From Chromatiales bacterium (GTDB lineage Bacteria > Pseudomonadota > Gammaproteobacteria > UBA6429): DNA of 64,000 bases. The stretch's first letter is position 1; each line of letters begins with the position of its first letter. The translations under genes and the position numbers were made by a program. Of this stretch, positions 32,624 to 44,115 are shown piece by piece. The stretch covers positions 62,001 through 126,000 of the forward strand of contig JALTJN010000515.1 in assembly GCA_027076405.1 (NCBI GenBank), in the 5' to 3' direction. The notes under the pieces are model-generated. The model had not been told where the DNA came from. It did not search any database and saw only the letters and a list, made by a program, of their open reading frames with translations.

Positions 32624-33046
32624 TTATTTTGTATATTCCATATCATAATGAGGTATTCCGGCATCCATATAAAGACTGCTTGTTACTTTAAAACCATGTT
32701 TTTCATAAAAACCAATAGCATGCTCCTGAGCGGACAACCTGATTTTATTATTTGAGTCTTTTTTCGCTATTTCAAGTAAAAAGTTAAGTATTTTAGAGCC
32801 GATAGCACGGCGTCGATATTCAGGTAATACAGCCATTCTTCCAATATAACCGTTCTTCAATAACCGAGCCGTTGCGACAGGCTTAGTATCATAATAGGCT
32901 AAAACATGAGTAGAATCATCATCAAATTCATCCCACTCGAGTTCTACCGGCACTTTTTGTTCATTAATAAAGACGGTAGTACGTATTTTTTCTATCTCAG
33001 AAAAGTGTTTATGAAAATCTGCAATTTTGATTTCGATATTACTCAT
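32624..33046 (-). CDS. GNAT-family N-acetyltransferase
   Basis: About 140 residues from start MSNIEIKIAD at 33046. The acetyl-CoA binding region is GRMAVLPEYRRRAIGSKIL, with later HAIGFYEKHGF, both standard for GNAT enzymes; it resembles the ElaA/YjcF group. The longer frame to 33097 is rejected because those 17 residues run deep into the RoxA gene; the chosen ATG overlaps the roxA stop by 8 bases, consistent with translational coupling. Substrate unknown. Confidence 0.88.
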   Translation of the reverse strand: MSNIEIKIADFHKHFSEIEKIRTTVFINEQKVPVELEWDEFDDDSTHVLAYYDTKPVATARLLKNGYIGRMAVLPEYRRRAIGSKILNFLLEIAKKDSNNKIRLSAQEHAIGFYEKHGFKVTSSLYMDAGIPHYDMEYTK

Positions 33047-34190
33047 CTGATAATTCCAGATAGCCTTTAATATAAAGTTGATATAAAAAATCGGCATTAT
33101 TGGTCTCAGACAACATTGTTTGTAAACTCTTGCACTGAATTAAATGCTGATTACAGAAAATTTTAACCAATGCTGCTGTATTTTGTATTGTGTTGAGTTT
33201 ATTGCCATTAACAAATAAAACAACTTCACCATTTTGAGATGTTAGATAATTTGCTTTTACCGTTGCCGGCCTTCTCAGGTAATTAGCTTTGTCCATTTGA
33301 TAAAAAAAATCTTCATAAGGTAATGTGTTGCAAACAGGTTCTTCATCATCGGTGAGATATTCCGTTATATAGCGGCCAAACCAGTCTGAGATTTTATCTT
33401 TATTTTTAAGATGTGAAAGAAAAATACCTTGTATCTGTTCAATAGTATCTGCTGATATTTCCCCCGGGCTTTGTATTGCAGAAAATGCCGGATCCTTGTA
33501 GCGTATTTTATCGCCAAGACTTGTTATATAGTCATCAATATAACCTGATAGTAACTCGGCATGTGAGGGAGCTCTAAAACCAATAGAAAAGGTCATACAG
33601 TCTTCCAGACCTATTCCATAATGGGCTACATTTGCAGGCAGATAAAGCATGTCGCCAGCCTCAAGAACCCATTCTGATTGAGCATTAAAGTCTTTAATTA
33701 GTTTTAAAGGCAGTCCCGTTTCGAAGTTATCATCAGCGATAGCTGATTCACTAATTTGCCATTTTCTTCTTCCTTTTGCCTGTAATAAAAACACGTCATA
33801 ATTGTCAAGGTGTGGACCAACACTACCTTCTGGTGCTGCATAACTTGCCATAAGATCGTCTACACGCCAGCTTGGAATGAAATTAAACTCATGCAGTAAG
33901 TCATCAATTTCCGGAAAAATTTTATTCAAACCCTGGATTAATAATGTCCAGTGAGTATCCGGTAAATGATTGAATCGTGATTCGGAAAATGGACCGTTCT
34001 CCAGTGTCCATTTAGGCGCTTTACGTTGTTCGTAAATAATTCTGGATTCAATGAATTCTTCGCATGCGAGTCCGGCGAGTTCTTCAGGGGAAAGGGGGGA
34101 TTGATAATCTGGAAATGCAGACTGAATTAATAACGGCTTTTGTTGCCAGTAGTTTTCTAAAAAATCAGGAATGTCTAGGTTTTGTATCAA
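33039..34190 (-). CDS. roxA: Ribosomal oxygenase RoxA (L16 arginine hydroxylase)
   Basis: A 383-residue JmjC-type cupin matching YcfD/RoxA, which hydroxylates an arginine of ribosomal protein uL16. HxD is at H127-D129 (VGPHLDNYDVFL) and the distal histidine in LPANVAHYGIG (about 190), close to the E. coli positions. The C-terminal winged-helix region continues to the end. In E. coli this gene lies near purB-hflD-mnmA; here purB is two genes upstream on the same strand, so the neighbourhood is conserved. Confidence 0.93.
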   Translation of the reverse strand: MIQNLDIPDFLENYWQQKPLLIQSAFPDYQSPLSPEELAGLACEEFIESRIIYEQRKAPKWTLENGPFSESRFNHLPDTHWTLLIQGLNKIFPEIDDLLHEFNFIPSWRVDDLMASYAAPEGSVGPHLDNYDVFLLQAKGRRKWQISESAIADDNFETGLPLKLIKDFNAQSEWVLEAGDMLYLPANVAHYGIGLEDCMTFSIGFRAPSHAELLSGYIDDYITSLGDKIRYKDPAFSAIQSPGEISADTIEQIQGIFLSHLKNKDKISDWFGRYITEYLTDDEEPVCNTLPYEDFFYQMDKANYLRRPATVKANYLTSQNGEVVLFVNGNKLNTIQNTAALVKIFCNQHLIQCKSLQTMLSETNNADFLYQLYIKGYLELSDE

Positions 34191-34236
34191 TGGGAATATT
34201 TACCGCTATGTTTATTTTATGTATTTACTATCAGTG

Positions 34237-35247
34237 TTAAAATAACTCGACATCACCTTCAAGAATTTCAGTATCTTTTAACTCATTATTGCTTACTAAA
34301 TATTCGAATCCGCTCACTTTATTTCGGCCATGTTCTTTAGAGTAATATAAAGCCTTATCTGCGCGTTCAATAATCGTAGTTAATGGTACTTTATTATTAA
34401 ATTCACAATAGCCAATACTTGCCGTTACTTTGTTTTCCATAGGGAAATTAAAATTTTCGATGTTTTCTCTAAACCTGTTTAATACCGAGTTTGCCTGTTC
34501 TAAATTTATATTGCTTAACAGTACCGCAAATTCTTCACCACCATAGCGAAATAGCATATCGCTATCCCGAAAGGTTTTTTTCATTAAGTTAGAAAATATT
34601 AACAGTACTTCATCACCATATACGTGCCCGTATTTATCATTTACTTTTTTAAAAAAATCAATATCGAGAAGGGCAAAGCAAAGATTAGTGGGTTCATCAT
34701 TAACCCGGTTTTCTATGCCAAAGTTTGCATGAATCTTTGATAGTTTTGAATCAAATGATTGCCTGTTTAATAAACCGGTAAGAGAATCCGTATCTTTGTT
34801 TCTTAATAAATGCACCTGATGGTTATATGCACTTAGCAAAGTATAAATATAATGCTCATCAATCACGCTTTCATTAATGGTAATAAGCAAGCCTCGGGTA
34901 GAGCGTTCGCTTTCTACAGTAAAAACCTGTACATAATCATCCGTAGGTAAATATTTGAAACCGTCAAACTGTATTGACTTGGAGTCACCAGAAAGCTGCA
35001 TGGATTTGGCTTTTGTTAAGCAGTCATTATTTTTACTTCGACATGCGAGTAATGAGGGTGAAAATGCTTTATTGTAAGAGTCATATAAGCCATATCCCTG
35101 TTCATAAAGGTATAATTCTATGTCAGGGTAATGTTTATTTATTCCATCGAGCAATGCGTTTCTTAACTGTTCAAGATCATCCTGTCGAATTAAGCATAAC
35201 AGGTCTTTAACAGGGCACTTAATAGTATTGTTAAACTCATTATTCAT
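34237..35247 (-). CDS. Diguanylate cyclase (GGDEF)
   Basis: A 336-residue protein. Residues 1-145 form an unknown, GAF-like sensory region with several cysteines. The GGDEF domain spans about 150-325 with active-site GGEEF (236-240) and the inhibitory I-site RDSD (227-230) five residues before it, so it is a product-inhibited active cyclase. No membrane segment. It sits 14 bases after purB; it inserts into the roxA-purB neighbourhood and is a candidate partner of the HD-GYP enzyme at 19549. Confidence 0.93.
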   Translation of the reverse strand: MNNEFNNTIKCPVKDLLCLIRQDDLEQLRNALLDGINKHYPDIELYLYEQGYGLYDSYNKAFSPSLLACRSKNNDCLTKAKSMQLSGDSKSIQFDGFKYLPTDDYVQVFTVESERSTRGLLITINESVIDEHYIYTLLSAYNHQVHLLRNKDTDSLTGLLNRQSFDSKLSKIHANFGIENRVNDEPTNLCFALLDIDFFKKVNDKYGHVYGDEVLLIFSNLMKKTFRDSDMLFRYGGEEFAVLLSNINLEQANSVLNRFRENIENFNFPMENKVTASIGYCEFNNKVPLTTIIERADKALYYSKEHGRNKVSGFEYLVSNNELKDTEILEGDVELF

Positions 35248-35261
35248 TCTATATTGTAATA

Positions 35262-36638
<1,377 letters not shown>

Positions 36639-36833
36639 TTACAAACGATAAAAATGAGGTGGATATTCTACCCGTAATTACGAATAAATGATATTGGGGG
36701 ACAACTGTGAAACAGGGTAATTCGCAATGAAATCATAGGGATAAAGAGATATAGGTTGTTTTGTTGATGTTGGTTTGCTTTTTGGTTAGTCTGATTAAAT
36801 AAATTTTAAGAATCATAGCAATGGGGAAATCAT

Positions 36834-37148
36834 ATGATCGTTACTAATCTTGAAGTTGTGCCTGGCAAAAGGACAGTTAAGCATTTTGGTCTTGTACAGG
36901 GCAGTTCAGTGCGCGCAAAACACGTTGGACGTGACATTATGGCGAGTTTTAAGAATATTTTTGGTGGCGAACTAAAGGGTTACACTGAATTATTACAGGA
37001 ATCCCGTGAAGAGGCATACGAACGCATGCTTGAGCAGGCAAAAGCAACAGGGGCAAATGCGGTACTTAATGTTCGTTTTTCAACCTCAAGTATTGCAGCT
37101 GGAGCAGCCGAATTATTTGCTTACGGTACAGCTGTTACACTCGAATAA
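36834..37148 (+). CDS. YbjQ/UPF0145 family protein
   Basis: A 104-residue protein of the UPF0145 (YbjQ) heavy-metal-binding-like fold, homopentameric in known structures. Family words: VVPGKRTVKHFGLVQGSS, IFGGELKGYTELL and GANAVLNVRFSTSSI. Cytoplasmic. It is the first of three plus-strand genes (two UPF0145 proteins and an M48 peptidase) with short gaps, so one operon. Function unknown; metal binding is inferred from fold only. Confidence 0.9.
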   Translation: MIVTNLEVVPGKRTVKHFGLVQGSSVRAKHVGRDIMASFKNIFGGELKGYTELLQESREEAYERMLEQAKATGANAVLNVRFSTSSIAAGAAELFAYGTAVTLE

Positions 37149-37172
37149 GTAACGCTAAATAGGAACAGTATT

Positions 37173-37619
37173 ATGGCTGATTTAATTATATTTGTTACTT
37201 TATTAGCATTTGGCTACGGTTTTGGCCGTTATGCAGAAAAAAAACATTACAAATCTATCTTCAAGCGCGAAAAAGAACTCAGTAATATTCCTGCAATTGC
37301 ATCTAAAATTCCCCCCTTCAGACGCAATGACTTAAAAAGTCAGTTGGTTGCAGGTAATGTTGTGATTTCTGTCGATTTTTTTAAACGCTTTATTGCCAGT
37401 TTACGCAATATTTTTGGTGGGCGGGTGGCATCGTATGAAACCTTGCTTGATCGCGCTCGCCGGGAAGCCATTTTGAGAATGAAAGAAGAAGCTAAAAATT
37501 TAAATGCCGAACTTGTTTTTAATATTAAATTAGAAACATCCAGTATTTTTAAAGGACGTAAAAATGCAGTAGGTTCGGTAGAAGTTCTTGCCTATGGTAC
37601 AGCCATGTATCCAAAGTAA
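37173..37619 (+). CDS. UPF0145 family protein with N-terminal membrane segment
   Basis: A 148-residue protein. An N-terminal hydrophobic helix (LIIFVTLLAFGYGFG, about 3-18) is followed by a UPF0145 domain from about 55, with IFGGRVASYETLLDRARREA and NAELVFNIKLETSSI like the preceding gene. The two domains are clearly paralogous, one soluble and one membrane-anchored. It ends 6 bases before the M48 peptidase gene. Confidence 0.88.
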   Translation: MADLIIFVTLLAFGYGFGRYAEKKHYKSIFKREKELSNIPAIASKIPPFRRNDLKSQLVAGNVVISVDFFKRFIASLRNIFGGRVASYETLLDRARREAILRMKEEAKNLNAELVFNIKLETSSIFKGRKNAVGSVEVLAYGTAMYPK

Positions 37620-37625
37620 ATCTTA

Positions 37626-38474
37626 ATGGAATATTCAAATCCCGAATTACCTGAAGGCATTAATACCTCTAAAGAAAACCCGTTAAAAGAGTTTTTTATT
37701 TTAACCACGGGGTTACTCGCTTTTGTTTTCTTATCTATTTTACTACTTATTATCTTTGTTGATAACTTTGCCGATAAAATTCCCTTTGAAATGGAGAAAA
37801 ATTTACCGGTTACAAGTTTTCTGGACAATATGAAAACACAAGAGATGCCGCCATATCTTAAAAAAGTTAGTCAGAAAGTTTTAGCCAGTATTGATTTACC
37901 CAAAGGAATGAAGATAACTTTTCATTATGTTAATGATGATACTGTAAATGCCTTTGCTACTCTGGCCGGTCATGTTGTTTTATACCGGGGCTTGTTAGAA
38001 AAACTAAAGTACGAAGATGAGCTGACTATGGTTATTGCGCATGAAGTCGCTCATGTGAAATACCGGCATCCTATTTTAAGTGCCAGTCACGGCCTTGTTG
38101 TTGGCATTGCTTTAACCGCAATCAGTAACTCTACAGGTAGTGGTATCATAAACGATCTTGTTGGTACGACAGGAACTGCTGCGTTAATGAAATTTTCACG
38201 AAATTTTGAATACCAGGCCGATAAGGAAGCGATAAATAGTTTAATAAAAATTTATGGTCACGCAGATGGGGCTATCGCCTTATTTGAAGTCTTTAAAACA
38301 GTCGCCGCGGACAATATATCTTTTGAGTTTTTAGCCACTCACCCGTTAACAGCTAATCGTATTTCTCAAACAACTAAAATGATTCAACAAAACAGCCTTT
38401 CTCATAAAAATAAAATGCTGTTATTTCCAAAAAAATTCCAGACTTGGTTGAAATCACAAAAAGATAAAGAATGA
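37626..38474 (+). CDS. M48-family metallopeptidase
   Basis: A 282-residue membrane-anchored zinc peptidase. One membrane helix is at about 22-45 (FFILTTGLLAFVFLSILLLI); the zinc motif is HEVAH (about 139-143) in MVIAHEVAHVKYRHP, and the third ligand in FEYQADKEA. It is related to the periplasmic BepA/LoiP-type or Oma1-type peptidases involved in envelope quality control. Its co-transcription with two UPF0145 proteins suggests a shared function that I cannot name. Confidence 0.9.
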   Translation: MEYSNPELPEGINTSKENPLKEFFILTTGLLAFVFLSILLLIIFVDNFADKIPFEMEKNLPVTSFLDNMKTQEMPPYLKKVSQKVLASIDLPKGMKITFHYVNDDTVNAFATLAGHVVLYRGLLEKLKYEDELTMVIAHEVAHVKYRHPILSASHGLVVGIALTAISNSTGSGIINDLVGTTGTAALMKFSRNFEYQADKEAINSLIKIYGHADGAIALFEVFKTVAADNISFEFLATHPLTANRISQTTKMIQQNSLSHKNKMLLFPKKFQTWLKSQKDKE

Positions 38475-38607
38475 GATAGATACTGTAATTAATTTCATTC
38501 AAATTAATTATCAATAGTTGTTACATAATAAAATTGTAATCGTTATTACTTTTAAATATAATTTTTCCTAATCATTTGTTGAAGTATAAAATTAATATGG
38601 GGGCGAT

Positions 38608-39021
38608 ATGAAGAAAATTATTTTAATTTCTATGATGTTTATATCCGTTACGATTTATGCATCTGATTTAAAGGTGGTTTATAAAGGTAAAACATATACA
38701 ACAACAACTAAAATACCTGCGAAATATATTGGTATTTATGAAGATCAGTATAAAAGAGTTAAGGATATCATTGTTATTAAAAAGAACGGGAGTTGTACAT
38801 TATCCGGTGAACCGTGTCAGTGGGGTGTGAAATTAAAAAATGGAAAGATTGCAACGACAAGAATAACACCGCCAAATCCTGATTTTAAACCTTATGATCA
38901 AATGATAATATTTTATCGCTCTAAAAATACAGGGCAGGTAACTTCAGGTAAGCTGTATACAGCGTCATCTAAAAAATGGGGAACTTACCAGCAAATTAAT
39001 TATTTGAGAAAAAGAAAATAA
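38608..39021 (+). CDS. Small secreted protein, unknown
   Basis: A 137-residue protein with signal peptide MKKIILISMMFISVTIYA. The mature part is basic, beta-rich and holds two cysteines in GSCTLSGEPCQWG, which could form a disulfide. No family recognised. It has a GGGGGCG-like ribosome region and is closed by a terminator directly after the stop. Confidence 0.65.
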   Translation: MKKIILISMMFISVTIYASDLKVVYKGKTYTTTTKIPAKYIGIYEDQYKRVKDIIVIKKNGSCTLSGEPCQWGVKLKNGKIATTRITPPNPDFKPYDQMIIFYRSKNTGQVTSGKLYTASSKKWGTYQQINYLRKRK

Positions 39022-39049
39022 AAAAAACCTGCCTTAAGGCCGGTTTTTT
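39022..39049 (+). terminator. Rho-independent terminator between convergent genes
   Basis: Stem AACC-GCCTTAAGGC-GGTT with a small mismatch is flanked by A-run and T-run, so it serves the plus-strand secreted-protein gene and probably also acnA on the minus strand. Confidence 0.8.
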
Positions 39050-39067
39050 ATTTAACACATAAAAGTT

Positions 39068-41734
39068 CTATAATGCGAGCTGGCGTAATACATAATGTAA
39101 TATGCCACCGTTGCGCATGTAGATAATTTCTTGCGGAGTATCAATACGTACTTTAGCGGTAAAGGTGATGTCACCCTTATCGCCTGATGCTACGACATTG
39201 ACTTCTTTCGCTTCACCATTATTTAAACCGGTAATTGAGAAAACCTCATGGCCGATTAAACCAAGACTTGCTGCGGTATCACCCTCATTAAATTGTAATG
39301 GTACGATGCCCATGCAAACTAAGTTAGTACGGTGAATACGCTCATAGCTTTCAGCAATAACTGCTTTCACACCTAATAGGCGAGGGCCTTTTGCTGCCCA
39401 GTCACGAGATGAACCTGAGCCGTATTCTTTACCTGCGATCACAATACTGGCAACGCCTTCTTTCTGGTAATCCATTGCAGCTTCATAGATAGAGGTTTGC
39501 GTACCTTCAGGTAGTTTAAGTGTTATGCCACCTTCAGTTCCCGGTGCAAGCAAGTTACGTAAACGAATATTGGCAAAGGTACCACGCATCATAACTTCAT
39601 GATTACCGCGACGTGAGCCATAGGAATTAAAGTTTGATTTAGTAACGCCATTGTCCATCAGATATTTACCTGCCGGGCTGTCTTCTTTAATGGCGCCCGC
39701 GGGGGAAATATGATCGGTTGTTACAGAGTCACCTAGTAAAGCAAGTACGCGTGCACCGGTAATATCTTCAACACTACCGGCTTCTTTACTCATATCGGTA
39801 AAGTAGGGAGGATTTTGTATATAGGTAGAATCATTCGCCCAGTCAAACAGCTGTTCTTCAGGCGAAGCCAGATTTGCCCAGCGTTCATTACCGGCAAATA
39901 CATCCTGATAAGATGAAGTAAACTGTTCACGAGTTACGTTTGCACTGACCACATCTTGAATTTCATGCTGAGTTGGCCAGATATCTCTTAGGTAAACATC
40001 ATTACCTTCTTTATCTTTACCGAGTGAATCGTTTTGTAGATCAATATCCATAGTTCCTGCAATGGCATACGCTACAACTAAAGGTGGTGATGCTAAATAA
40101 TTCATACGCACTTCAGAATGAACGCGGCCTTCAAAGTTACGGTTACCGGAGAGAACAGAAGTTACCGTTAAATCACCATCACTAATGGCTTTACTAACTT
40201 CAACCGGCAGCGGTCCTGAGTTACCAATACAGGTAGTGCAACCATAACCGACAACATTAAAACCGAGAGCATCAAGATCATCCGTTAGACCGGCATGATC
40301 AAGATAATCTGACACAACACGTGAACCGGGGCCTAAAGATGTTTTTACCCAAGGCTTCACGTTTAAGCCTTTTTCGTGAGCTTTTCGTGCAACCAGGCCT
40401 GCACCTAACATAACAGACGGGTTCGAGGTATTTGTACATGATGTAATGGCGGCAATAACCACTGCGCCATCTTTAATTTCCACATTCTGACCATTAATAA
40501 TTGTTGATGATGACCCTGTGCTTGTCGAACCACGTTCTTCTTTTAGCGATTTTAATGAATGGTTAAATTTAACTTGTGATTCTTTTAACAGCACTCTGTC
40601 TTGTGGGCGCTTTGGTCCGGAGATACACGGTTCAACCGTTGAAATATCTAAAGTAACCGTTGAGCTGAATTTTGCCTGCGGCATATCTTTTGTTCTAAAG
40701 AAGCCCTGTGCTTTTGCATAGGCTTCAACAACGGCAATCGACTCTTCATCACGACCGGACAAACGTAAGTAGTTAATAGTTTCGTTATCAATCGGGAAGA
40801 TACCGCAGGTAGCGCCATATTCAGGTGCCATGTTTGCAAGTGTTGCGCGATCAGCCAGAGGTAAAGAATCTAAACCTTCTCCATAGAATTCAACAAATTT
40901 ACCAACAACACCATGGGCACGTAACATTTCAACCACTTGTAATACCAGATCGGTTGCAGTTGTTCCTTCGGGTAACTGACCTTTTAATTCAAAGCCCACA
41001 ACTTGTGGTATGAGCATGGAAATAGGCTGACCTAACATGGCTGCTTCTGCTTCAATACCGCCTACACCCCAGCCTAATACGCCGAGGCCGTTAATCATGG
41101 TGGTGTGAGAGTCTGTCCCGACCAGGGTGTCAGGATAAACTTGTAGTACACCATCATTTTTTTGAGTGAAAACTGTTCGAGCGAGGTATTCAAGATTAAC
41201 CTGATGAACAATACCTGTTTCTGGCGGGACAACTTTAAAGTTAGAAAAAGCTTTTTGCCCCCACTTCAAAAATGCATAGCGTTCCTGATTACGTTGATAC
41301 TCTAATGATTCATTTTCTTCAAATGCAGAACTGTTACCAAACTTATCAACTTGTACTGAATGATCGATAACGAGTTCAGCAGGTTGTAATGGATTAATTT
41401 TATCCGGGTCACCACCGAGTTTTTTCATTGCATCGCGCATTGCGGCTAAATCAACAACAGCAGGTACACCGGTGAAATCTTGCATGAGTACGCGAGCAGG
41501 GCGGAAGGCTATCTCCTGAGTCGGGACGGCTTGCGAATCCCAGTTTGCGACAGCTTCAATGTCTTCTTTACTTACGGTTAAGTCATCTTCAAAACGTAAT
41601 AGATTTTCCAGTAATATTTTCATGGAAAATGGGAGTTTTTCACTGCCTTGAATAGCATCAAGACGATAAAACTCATAATCTTTTCCGTTAACTGTAAGGG
41701 TATCGCGTGAATTAAAACTGTTTTTATTACTCAT
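39068..41734 (-). CDS. acnA: Aconitate hydratase A
   Basis: About 888 residues of the AcnA/IRP type, converting citrate to isocitrate in the TCA cycle. The [4Fe-4S] cysteines are in ITSCTNTS and [13 protein letters not shown]. The swivel domain with [11 protein letters not shown] is intact. The start [11 protein letters not shown] (41734) is chosen because AGGAA lies about 6 bases before it; the frame to 41758 adds only 8 unlikely residues. Monocistronic, inserted between purB and hflD compared with the E. coli order. Confidence 0.97.
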   Translation of the reverse strand: MSNKNSFNSRDTLTVNGKDYEFYRLDAIQGSEKLPFSMKILLENLLRFEDDLTVSKEDIEAVANWDSQAVPTQEIAFRPARVLMQDFTGVPAVVDLAAMRDAMKKLGGDPDKINPLQPAELVIDHSVQVDKFGNSSAFEENESLEYQRNQERYAFLKWGQKAFSNFKVVPPETGIVHQVNLEYLARTVFTQKNDGVLQVYPDTLVGTDSHTTMINGLGVLGWGVGGIEAEAAMLGQPISMLIPQVVGFELKGQLPEGTTATDLVLQVVEMLRAHGVVGKFVEFYGEGLDSLPLADRATLANMAPEYGATCGIFPIDNETINYLRLSGRDEESIAVVEAYAKAQGFFRTKDMPQAKFSSTVTLDISTVEPCISGPKRPQDRVLLKESQVKFNHSLKSLKEERGSTSTGSSSTIINGQNVEIKDGAVVIAAITSCTNTSNPSVMLGAGLVARKAHEKGLNVKPWVKTSLGPGSRVVSDYLDHAGLTDDLDALGFNVVGYGCTTCIGNSGPLPVEVSKAISDGDLTVTSVLSGNRNFEGRVHSEVRMNYLASPPLVVAYAIAGTMDIDLQNDSLGKDKEGNDVYLRDIWPTQHEIQDVVSANVTREQFTSSYQDVFAGNERWANLASPEEQLFDWANDSTYIQNPPYFTDMSKEAGSVEDITGARVLALLGDSVTTDHISPAGAIKEDSPAGKYLMDNGVTKSNFNSYGSRRGNHEVMMRGTFANIRLRNLLAPGTEGGITLKLPEGTQTSIYEAAMDYQKEGVASIVIAGKEYGSGSSRDWAAKGPRLLGVKAVIAESYERIHRTNLVCMGIVPLQFNEGDTAASLGLIGHEVFSITGLNNGEAKEVNVVASGDKGDITFTAKVRIDTPQEIIYMRNGGILHYVLRQLAL

Positions 41735-41914
41735 TAGATTTCCTATATTTAATTCCACCTCTATTATGAGGGGCGGGGCAGGGGATTCAATCTCATACCC
41801 TAATCCTCCACTTAAATGGAGGGAACAAATGGTTATTTATCTAGCTAATACACTATTATAGCGTGGATAGGCTTGAAATGTGAGCTGAATTTTTATCGGC
41901 GTATTGAATCATTT

Positions 41915-42535
41915 TTACGAGCTGCGTGCTAAATATTGTGCTGTTTTTAAGTATTTTTGCCGACTAAACAAAATATGCCAACGTCGTCCGCCGAGTTGTT
42001 GCCATAATACAGCACTGCGAATCCCGCCGAGTAATACAGAGCGTATTTTGTTCGATATTGAGGTGGTTTCAAGGTAACTTTGCTCGCCATTAACCATAAT
42101 TCGCGGGCCGAGCTCACTAATTGTGCGGCTATATAAATCTGCAAGATTAGCGATCACATTTTCATGGATGGTTGAAAAGTGTTCAGATTGACGTGAGGCC
42201 AAGTCCACCCCGTTTGAAAGCGTCTCTAACATAGCGGGGTTTTTCATCAGGCGACGTTCGAGAAATAATAAACTCACTACATAACGGGCAATATCCATAT
42301 TTCTGTTACTGCTGTCTTTACCTAATTGATTGATCATCGTACTAAAGCCAATGGCAAGGTTTTCAATGTTGCCAAAGACTTCAATCGCTTCATCGGGGTC
42401 AGTTTTAAAAATACTCTCGATGCTAATCGTTAACTCATCATTCGAAATAGTGCCTTCATTGGCGAGTGTATTAACGAGAGCAGCAGCACGAAAGACACCG
42501 GCTAGAGCAATGGTTCTGGATTCAAAATTATTCAT
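41915..42535 (-). CDS. hflD: HflD, lysogenisation regulator homologue
   Basis: A 206-residue helical protein matching HflD (YcfC), beginning with ESRTIALAGVFRAAALV and carrying LLFLERRLMKNPAML and RSVLLGGIRSAVLWQQLGG. In E. coli it is membrane-peripheral and binds lambda CII; the native role is unclear. It follows mnmA by 17 bases on the minus strand, the usual mnmA-hflD pairing. Confidence 0.93.
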   Translation of the reverse strand: MNNFESRTIALAGVFRAAALVNTLANEGTISNDELTISIESIFKTDPDEAIEVFGNIENLAIGFSTMINQLGKDSSNRNMDIARYVVSLLFLERRLMKNPAMLETLSNGVDLASRQSEHFSTIHENVIANLADLYSRTISELGPRIMVNGEQSYLETTSISNKIRSVLLGGIRSAVLWQQLGGRRWHILFSRQKYLKTAQYLARSS

Positions 42536-42552
42536 TATTTAATATTCTTTGA

Positions 42553-43659
42553 TTAACTAAACGGACTGTTAGAGATAATTGTTCCACCACCTAAACATTC
42601 TTCACCATCATAAAACACAATGGCTTGTCCGGGCGTGATTGCCCATTGTGGATCATCAAAACGAATGTGCCAGTTTTGATTTTCTTTATTGTATTCAACT
42701 AAACAAGCGGCGTCTTGCTGTCGGTAACGGGTTTTTGCGGCACAGCGAAAAGACTGGGACGGTGCTTTACCCTGAACCCATGACATTTCATTTGCTGAAC
42801 ATGCTTTATGATGAAGCAAAGGATGATCATTTCCTTGTACAACAATAAGAATATTATTGTCTAAATCTTTGTCGGCAACATACCAGGGAGTATCACTAAA
42901 ATCTTTTAAACCGCCGATACCTAAACCCTGACGTTGACCTAAGGTGTAATACATTAAACCATCGTGCTTTCCAACAATCTGACCTTCGGGGGTTTGCATT
43001 TCGCCGGGTTGAGCCGGTAAATACTTTTGTAAAAAGTTTTTAAAGTCACGCTCGCCAATAAAGCAAATACCGGTGCTGTCTTTTTTATTAAAGGTAATTA
43101 AGTGATTTTCTTCTGCTAAAGCTCTAACAGCAGGTTTTTCTAATTCACCAATAGGAAATAAACTTTTTGAAAGTTGATCCTGTCCGAGCGTATATAAAAA
43201 ATAGGTTTGATCTTTATTATTGTCGATGCCTTTTATCAACTTATAAACACCGTCTTCAAATCGGATGCGCGCATAGTGACCGGTGGCAATTTTTTCTGCC
43301 CCTTGTGATACTGCATAATCTAAAAAGGCTTTAAATTTGATTTCTTTATTGCAAAGAATGTCCGGGTTGGGTGTTCTGCCGGCGGCATACTCCTGCAAAA
43401 AATATTCAAAGACTCTGTCCCAGTATTGATCGGAAAAATTAACACCCTGCAATTCTATTTCTAACGTGTCACAAACTTTTTGTGCATCACTTAAATCTTC
43501 TTCTGCGGCACAATATCCGTCTTCATCATCACCTTCCCAGTTTTTCATAAAAAGGCCATGCACAGAATAGCCTTGCTGTTTTAACAACAAGGCGGCAACG
43601 GATGAATCAACACCACCGGACATGCCAACAAATATATTTGTACCTTTTTTCAAACTCAT
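42553..43659 (-). CDS. mnmA: tRNA-specific 2-thiouridylase MnmA
   Basis: A 368-residue enzyme that makes 2-thiouridine at tRNA position 34. The ATP-pyrophosphatase loop is [15 protein letters not shown] near the N-terminus, with catalytic cysteines in [12 protein letters not shown] (about 105) and [12 protein letters not shown] (about 200). Full length. It uses sulfur relayed from TusE-type proteins in E. coli, which is worth noting in a genome with diverged DsrC/TusE proteins. Lies between nudJ and hflD as in E. coli. Confidence 0.97.
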   Translation of the reverse strand: MSLKKGTNIFVGMSGGVDSSVAALLLKQQGYSVHGLFMKNWEGDDEDGYCAAEEDLSDAQKVCDTLEIELQGVNFSDQYWDRVFEYFLQEYAAGRTPNPDILCNKEIKFKAFLDYAVSQGAEKIATGHYARIRFEDGVYKLIKGIDNNKDQTYFLYTLGQDQLSKSLFPIGELEKPAVRALAEENHLITFNKKDSTGICFIGERDFKNFLQKYLPAQPGEMQTPEGQIVGKHDGLMYYTLGQRQGLGIGGLKDFSDTPWYVADKDLDNNILIVVQGNDHPLLHHKACSANEMSWVQGKAPSQSFRCAAKTRYRQQDAACLVEYNKENQNWHIRFDDPQWAITPGQAIVFYDGEECLGGGTIISNSPFS

Positions 43660-43665
43660 CGACTT

Positions 43666-44115
43666 TTATTCTATATCCTGAATTAACGATAATGGATATT
43701 TTTGTCCGGCTAAAAAGTCATCAATTGATTTAATGACTAACGGACTGCGTAAACTCGGGTGTTCTCTAATTTCTGTTTCGCTTAACCAGACTGCCTGCTC
43801 AATACCGGTATCAAGTTTTAATTCAGTATGTTCTTTTATTATATTTCCTGCAAAACACACGCGTAAATAAGTTTCACCATTATCATGAATCCAGCGATAG
43901 ATAGCACTAATATATGATGGCACAAATTCGAAGCGGGTTTCTTCCAGAGTTTCCCTGATTACGGCATCAATAAAGGATTCATTATTTTCCAGATGTCCGG
44001 CAGGCTGGTTGATAACATGTTTTCCATTAACGGTTTCTTCGACCAGAAGAAATTTTCCGTCTTTGTGTATGATGGCCGCGACGGTGACGTGAGGTGCCCA
44101 GTAGTTTAATTGCAT
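43666..44115 (-). CDS. nudJ: Nudix hydrolase NudJ-like
   Basis: About 149 residues from start MQLNYWAPHVTVAAI (44115). The Nudix box is visible (GHLENNESF ... RETLEET). It matches NudJ, which hydrolyses HMP-PP and nucleotide diphosphates, and the neighbours agree. The longer reading frame to 44181 is disfavoured because homologues begin near this ATG. Even so the gene overlaps the end of rluE by 89 bases. Confidence 0.9.
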   Translation of the reverse strand: MQLNYWAPHVTVAAIIHKDGKFLLVEETVNGKHVINQPAGHLENNESFIDAVIRETLEETRFEFVPSYISAIYRWIHDNGETYLRVCFAGNIIKEHTELKLDTGIEQAVWLSETEIREHPSLRSPLVIKSIDDFLAGQKYPLSLIQDIE

